Shown piece by piece: positions 59,848 to 64,000 of a stretch of 64,000 nt of DNA; within the stretch, counting starts at the first letter, position 1, and each line of letters opens with the position of its first letter. The notes beneath the pieces are model-generated. The model was not told where the DNA came from. It did no database searches and was given only the letters and a program-made list of their open reading frames with translations. Both the position numbers and the translations under genes were made by a program. Source of the stretch: Geodermatophilus sp. DSM 44513 (GTDB lineage Bacteria; Actinomycetota; Actinomycetes; Mycobacteriales; Geodermatophilaceae); the NCBI RefSeq assembly GCF_032460525.1, contig NZ_CP135963.1:1922001-1986000 (forward strand), read 5' to 3'.

Positions 59848-61737
59848 TCAGGCCGGGCCGGACTCCCCGCCGGGCTGCTCGCCGATGGCGTCCTCCTCCG
59901 GGTCGGCGGTCCGGGCCACCCCGTCGGCGAGGGTGCGGGCGACCTCCTGCACCAGCGGGTGGGCGGCCAGGTCCTCCACCGGCACCGGCAGCGGCAGCGA
60001 CCAGTTGGGCCGGTCGGTGGTGCCGGGCATGTTCGGGCGGCGGCGCTCGCCCACGGCGTCGTCCAGGGTGGCCGACAGGAGCAGCGACGGCGCCCGGGCC
60101 AGCAGCTCGTGCGCGTGCCGGACGGCCGCCTCGGGGTCGGCGTCCTCCGGCAGGCCGGGCACCTTCTCCAGCAGCGAGCCGCGGCCGCGCTCGAGCTCCT
60201 CGTCGGTGCCGGTGCCGTGCTCCCGCTGCTCGGCGAGGTCCGCGCCGGTCCACAGCCCGGCGACGGTGGGCAGGTCGTGGGTGCTGATCGCGGCCATCGC
60301 CGTCTCCGGCCACTCGGCGGGGTCGTCGTCCTCGAACCACAGCAGCCGGTAGCTGAGGATGCCGTGCTCGGCCAGCGCCTCGCGGACGCCATCCTCCACC
60401 GTGCCCAGGTCCTCACCGACGACGACGGCCTGCGCGCGGGAGCTCTCCAGCGCGACGATGTCGAGCAGGTCCTCGGCCGGGTAGCGCACGTAGGCGCCCT
60501 CGGCGGCGCTCTCGCCCGCCGGCACCCACCACAGCCGGAACAGGCCCATGACGTGGTCGATGCGCAGGCCCCCGGCGCCGGCCATGGTGGCCCGGATGGA
60601 CTCGACGAACGGCGCGTAGTCCGCGGCGCGCAGCTGCCAGGGGACCAGCGGCGGGGAGCCCCAGTCCTGGCCCTGAGAGTTGAACGCGTCCGGCGGGGCG
60701 CCGACGCCGGCGCCCTGGGCCAGCACGTCCTGCCAGGTCCAGGCGTCGGCCCCGCCGCCGGCCACGCCGATCGGCAGGTCCTGGATGACGGTCATGCCCT
60801 GCGTCGCCCGCTCCAGCTGCCGGGACAGGCACCACTGCAGCCAGGCGTGGAAGGCCACCTCCTGCTCGTGGCCGGCGACGAACGCGGCGACGGCGTCGCC
60901 CTGCGGGTCGCGCAGCTCCTCGGGCCAGGTCTGCCAGTCCGGGCCGTGCACGTCGGCCAGCGCGCACCAGGTGGCCCAGTCCTGCAGCGGCTGGCCCTGG
61001 TGCCACCACCAGTCGGGGAAGGCCGGGTCGTGGTCGCCGGTGGCGTCGAAGACCCGCTGCAGCACCTCGCGCTTGCGCGCCCAGATGGCGTCGCGGTCGA
61101 CCAGGCCGCCCTCGGACAGCGCCCGGCCGGCGTCGGACCCGACGTCGACCGCACCCGCGCCGGACACCTCCTCGACCCGCAGGTAGACCGGGTTGCGGAA
61201 GCGCCGGGTGGCCGGCAGGTAGGGGCTGGCCTCCTGCTGCGGGGTGGGTGCGACGGCGTGCAGGGGGTTGATCAGGACGAAGCCGGCGCCCTGGCCGGCG
61301 GCCATCTCCCGGACGGCGCGCAGGTCGGCGAGGTCGCCGATGCCCCAGCTGCCGCGGCTGCGGGTGGCGTAGAGCTGCACGGCCCAGCCCCAGGCGCGGT
61401 CCTCGGGCACCCAGCACCGGCCGGGGGAGACGATCAGCCGGCGGCGCGGGCCCCCGGGTTCCTGCAGCCAGTGGTAGCCGAGCGGGAAGTCGTCGGGCAG
61501 CTCGCCGTCGACGTGTCTGGTGGACCCGTCCTCGCAGGTCACCTCGGCCTGGTCGACCTCCAGCACGTCGCCGGGGCGGGCCACGATGGGGGCGCGGTGC
61601 TCGAGGTCGGCCGGCGGGGTGCCGATCACCTCGCGCAGCCGCCCGATGGTGGCCTCGGAGACCTGGTGTTCCTCGTCGAGGGCGTCGAGCCAGGTGGCGT
61701 CGATGCCCCACTCGTCGGTGCTGGGAGAGCGGGTCAC
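59848..61737 (-). CDS. malQ: 4-alpha-Glucanotransferase (amylomaltase)
   Basis: 629 residues, GH77. It has the actinobacterial N-terminal beta-rich domain, then the barrel from AVQLYATRSRGSWGIGDLAD. The nucleophile Asp is in LRIDHVMGLFRLWW, the acid/base Glu in VVVGEDLGTV, and the third acid in ISTHDLPTVAGLW. It transfers maltodextrin units in glycogen/maltose metabolism. GTG 61737 gives VTRSPSTDEWG; a start 11 codons upstream is less likely. Confidence 0.96.
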   Translation of the reverse strand: MTRSPSTDEWGIDATWLDALDEEHQVSEATIGRLREVIGTPPADLEHRAPIVARPGDVLEVDQAEVTCEDGSTRHVDGELPDDFPLGYHWLQEPGGPRRRLIVSPGRCWVPEDRAWGWAVQLYATRSRGSWGIGDLADLRAVREMAAGQGAGFVLINPLHAVAPTPQQEASPYLPATRRFRNPVYLRVEEVSGAGAVDVGSDAGRALSEGGLVDRDAIWARKREVLQRVFDATGDHDPAFPDWWWHQGQPLQDWATWCALADVHGPDWQTWPEELRDPQGDAVAAFVAGHEQEVAFHAWLQWCLSRQLERATQGMTVIQDLPIGVAGGGADAWTWQDVLAQGAGVGAPPDAFNSQGQDWGSPPLVPWQLRAADYAPFVESIRATMAGAGGLRIDHVMGLFRLWWVPAGESAAEGAYVRYPAEDLLDIVALESSRAQAVVVGEDLGTVEDGVREALAEHGILSYRLLWFEDDDPAEWPETAMAAISTHDLPTVAGLWTGADLAEQREHGTGTDEELERGRGSLLEKVPGLPEDADPEAAVRHAHELLARAPSLLLSATLDDAVGERRRPNMPGTTDRPNWSLPLPVPVEDLAAHPLVQEVARTLADGVARTADPEEDAIGEQPGGESGPA

Positions 61738-61932
61738 GCCCCGATACTCCCCACCCTCCCCGCCGCCCACACGGCAGGCCGGACGTGGTGCCGCTCTCCG
61801 TCGTCCGGCCCGGCGTGCCGGTGGTCACAGGTGCGTGACGGTTCGCGCTCCGGGGTGACATCCGCCGGGGCGCACAGCAGGCTCCGCAGCGGCGGCGCCC
61901 GCCGCCCCGTACGCGTACCCGTGGAGGCCTGC

Positions 61933-62922
61933 GTGAGATCCCCCCGCCCGACCCTGCCCGCCCTCGCCGCGGTGACCGCCGTGCTGCTCACCGGCTGCGT
62001 GGCCGACGAGGCCGAGGAGGGGGGTGCGGCCGCCGAGCAGTACCCGACCGAGGACATCACCCTCTACGTGCCCTACGCGCCCGGTGGGCCCACCGACCTG
62101 GCCGCGCGCACCACCGGTGACTGCCTGGCCGAGGACCTCGGCGTGACCGTGGTGGCCGAGAACCGGGAGGGCGCCTCCGGGGCACTCGGCATGCAGGCGA
62201 TGATCCAGGGCGGCAACGACGGCTACAGCCTGTCGCTGATCGCCGTCCCGGCCTCGGCGACCAACCCGCTGCAGGGCGAGGACGTCGGCTACACCAACGA
62301 GGACTACGTGCCGATCGCCGCGGTCACCGAGATCCCCTCGGTGCTCGCCGTGGGGCAGGGGTCGCGGTTCCCCGACGCGCGGGCGCTGTTCGCCGAGGCG
62401 CAGCAGAACGCCGGTCAGGTGGACGTCGGGGTGCCCGGCGCGACGACGTCGCAGGCGATGGAGCTGCGTCGGCTGGCCGAGGAGTACGGCGTGGAGCTGT
62501 CCCTCGTGCCGTTCAGCGGCAACGCCGAGATGACCACCGCGCTGCTGGGCGGGAACGTCGACGCGGTGTTCATCAACGCCTCCCGCGACGTGCTGACCAA
62601 CATCGAGGCCGGCCAGTTCGTGCCGCTGGCGATCAGCCCGGAGGAGCGCGTCGACTACCTGCCCGACGTGCCGACGCTGGCCGAGCTCGGCTACCCGGAG
62701 CTCACCAACAGCGTGTCGGTCTTCGGGCTGGCCGCCCCCGCGGGCACACCCGACGAGGTGCTGCAGACCCTGGAGGACGGCGTCGCGGCCTGCCTGGAGA
62801 AGCCGGAGGTCATCGAGGCCCTCGGGGACCAGTACGTGCCCGACGAGTTCATCGGCCGGGAGGCGTTCCAGGCGCGCATCGACGAGATCGTCGCGGTCTA
62901 CGGCCCCCTGCTGCAGGAGTAG
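61933..62922 (+). CDS. TctC-type substrate-binding lipoprotein
   Basis: 329 residues. Lipoprotein signal with lipobox LLTGC (about residue 22), then an acidic linker. The tripartite tricarboxylate transporter receptor fold has YVPYAPGGPTDLAARTTGDCL, NREGASGALGM, PGATTSQAMELRRLAEEYG, and GLAAPAGTPDEV. It binds a carboxylate for a TctAB permease, which is not in this window. GTG 61933 has a GTGGAGG ribosome site. Convergent with a LysR gene 6 bp away. Confidence 0.92.
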   Translation: MRSPRPTLPALAAVTAVLLTGCVADEAEEGGAAAEQYPTEDITLYVPYAPGGPTDLAARTTGDCLAEDLGVTVVAENREGASGALGMQAMIQGGNDGYSLSLIAVPASATNPLQGEDVGYTNEDYVPIAAVTEIPSVLAVGQGSRFPDARALFAEAQQNAGQVDVGVPGATTSQAMELRRLAEEYGVELSLVPFSGNAEMTTALLGGNVDAVFINASRDVLTNIEAGQFVPLAISPEERVDYLPDVPTLAELGYPELTNSVSVFGLAAPAGTPDEVLQTLEDGVAACLEKPEVIEALGDQYVPDEFIGREAFQARIDEIVAVYGPLLQE

Positions 62923-62928
62923 CCGCCG

Positions 62929-63858
62929 TCAGGTCCCGCCCGGCCCCGCTCCGGGGCCGGGCAGGACCTCCTCGGCCGTGGCCAGGAACCCGGCGAGCAC
63001 CGGCGAGGGGTCGCCCTGCCGCCAGGCCAGCGCGATCGGCACCCGCACGTCCACCCCGCCGGCGATCGGCCGGAACACCACGCCCTCGATCTGCAGGGTC
63101 TCCGCCGACGCCGGCATCAGCGCCACGCCCACCGCGGCGCCGACCAGCGCGACCACGGTGTGCGTGTCCGGCGCCTCCTGGACCACCCGCGGCGTGAAGC
63201 CGGCCGAGAAGCAGGCGTGCACCGCAGCGTCGCGCAGTGCCGAGCCCTGCATGGAGACGTAGCTGACGAACGCGTCGTCGCACAGGTCGACCAGGTCGAC
63301 CTCGGGCGCGCCGGCCAGCGGGTGGTCCAGGGGCAGCACCGCCGTCAGGGACTCGTTGAGGATCACCCGGCTGGCCAGCGGGCCGGCGGGCACCGGGGCG
63401 CGCAGGAAGCCCACGTCGATCTCGCCGTCGATCAGGGCGCTGACCTGCGCGGCGCTGAACACCGACGGCCGCAGCTCCAGCCGCACCTGCGGGTAGCGCC
63501 GCCGGTAGGCCCGCGCCATCCGGGGCAGCAGCCGCCAGGTGATGACGCCGGTGACCCCGACGCGCAGCTCCCCGCGCTCGCCCCGCTCGGTCACCAGCAC
63601 CGCCTCGCGGGCCCGCTCGGCCTCACGCAGCACCCGGTGGGCGTGCTCGAGGAACACCGCGCCGGCGCTGGTCAGCCGCACCTGCCGGGTGGTCCGCTCC
63701 AGCAGCACCGCCCCGACGTCGGACTCCAGCTGCTTGACCTGCTGGCTCAGGGCCGGCTGGGCGACGTGCAGCCGGCGGGCCGCCCGGCCGAAGTGCAGCT
63801 CGTCGGCGACGGCGGTGAAGGCGCGCAGGTGCCGCAGCTCCACGGGACCTCCATCCAT
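62929..63858 (-). CDS. LysR-family transcriptional regulator
   Basis: 309 residues. N-terminal winged helix VELRHLRAFTAVADELHFGR and AQPALSQQVKQLESDVGAVL. The C-terminal effector-binding domain begins LRVGVTGVITWRLLP. It is divergent from the gene starting at 63966 and convergent with the tctC-type gene, so it may control either. The effector is unknown. Confidence 0.94.
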   Translation of the reverse strand: MDGGPVELRHLRAFTAVADELHFGRAARRLHVAQPALSQQVKQLESDVGAVLLERTTRQVRLTSAGAVFLEHAHRVLREAERAREAVLVTERGERGELRVGVTGVITWRLLPRMARAYRRRYPQVRLELRPSVFSAAQVSALIDGEIDVGFLRAPVPAGPLASRVILNESLTAVLPLDHPLAGAPEVDLVDLCDDAFVSYVSMQGSALRDAAVHACFSAGFTPRVVQEAPDTHTVVALVGAAVGVALMPASAETLQIEGVVFRPIAGGVDVRVPIALAWRQGDPSPVLAGFLATAEEVLPGPGAGPGGT

Positions 63859-63891
63859 GCGTCAGATGCATCAACGGTGCCTGGATTCGTT

Positions 63892-63923
63892 ATTGGACCA
63901 TGCACAATGCCGCCCTCTAGTGT
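63892..63923 (+). promoter_or_regulatory. LysR-type operator and promoter
   Basis: ATTG-N9-CAAT (63892-63908), a T-N11-A LysR box, overlaps a -35 TTGGAC (63893-63898). TAGTGT (63918-63923) is the -10, with a 19-bp spacer. It faces the gene at 63966. Confidence 0.5.
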
Positions 63924-63965
63924 CGGGCGTCACACCCGCCCTGCCCGTGACCCGACGAGGAGCCC

Positions 63966-64000
63966 ATGTCCACGTCCACGCCAGCACCGGCGCCGGCACG
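63966..64000 (+). CDS. Start of a gene running out of the window
   Basis: ATG with a GAGGAG ribosome site 4-9 bp upstream; only MSTSTPAPAPA is visible. The LysR-type operator upstream supports a real start. Product unknown. Confidence 0.6.
   Translation, partial: MSTSTPAPAPA

Overview
The window is very GC-rich and uses GTG starts heavily. It carries actinobacterial marker genes: bldD with an intact c-di-GMP motif, mihF, a PriA without helicase motifs, and the pepQ-efp-nusB-bldD-pyr and rarA-DUF948-DUF6167-alaS-ruvX-mltG-aro gene orders. The order and style fit Geodermatophilaceae or a close relative (Blastococcus, Geodermatophilus, Modestobacter). That is inference; no 16S gene is present. 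I saw no rRNA, tRNA, CRISPR array, prophage or insertion sequence.

Layout. 1-3.4 kb (minus): aldo/keto reductase fragment, histidine kinase, OmpR-type regulator, and a small secreted helical-repeat protein, with a likely operator upstream. 3.5-12.4 kb (plus): rarA, two small envelope-associated proteins, alaS, ruvX, mltG, aroE and a prepilin peptidase. 12.5-17.9 kb (plus): aroC-aroK-aroB-aroQ, then pepQ-efp-nusB. 18.1-18.6 kb (minus): bldD. 18.8-28.6 kb (plus): a PyrR-controlled pyrimidine operon, pyrR-pyrB-pyrC-carA-carB-pyrD-like-pyrF, plus a small membrane protein. 28.9-35 kb (plus): mihF, gmk, rpoZ, coaBC, metK and priA. 35-39.4 kb: a Ser-rich anchored protein behind a stress-sigma-like promoter, a minus-strand membrane protein, and def-fmt-rsmB. 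40.1-45.5 kb (plus): a tightly overlapping rpe-ribD-ribE-ribBA-ribH-hisE set and hisG, so ribulose-5-phosphate metabolism, riboflavin and histidine are physically linked. 45.7-64 kb is accessory: a DUF2877/PucR divergent pair, DUF5995, SDRs, an XRE-MurA fusion, a peptidase, a DMT transporter, a universal stress protein, a minus-strand SOS/EVE cluster under a consensus LexA box, a secreted nuclease, malQ, a TctC lipoprotein and a LysR regulator.

The most unusual signal is a dispersed family of about 65-bp intergenic hairpins, seven copies here counting one partial. They have conserved flanks, a conserved bulged A and mostly a conserved 10-nt apical loop. Their outer stems differ from copy to copy but stay complementary, so the structure rather than the sequence is kept. 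Several begin on the TGA stop of the preceding gene, and one runs exactly from stop codon to stop codon between convergent genes. Also notable are the XRE-MurA fusion with a palindrome at its own start, the LexA-controlled small protein beside an EVE gene, an atypical class-1-like PyrD in the pyr operon, a RuvX with a repeat-bearing N-terminal extension, and many apparently leaderless genes.
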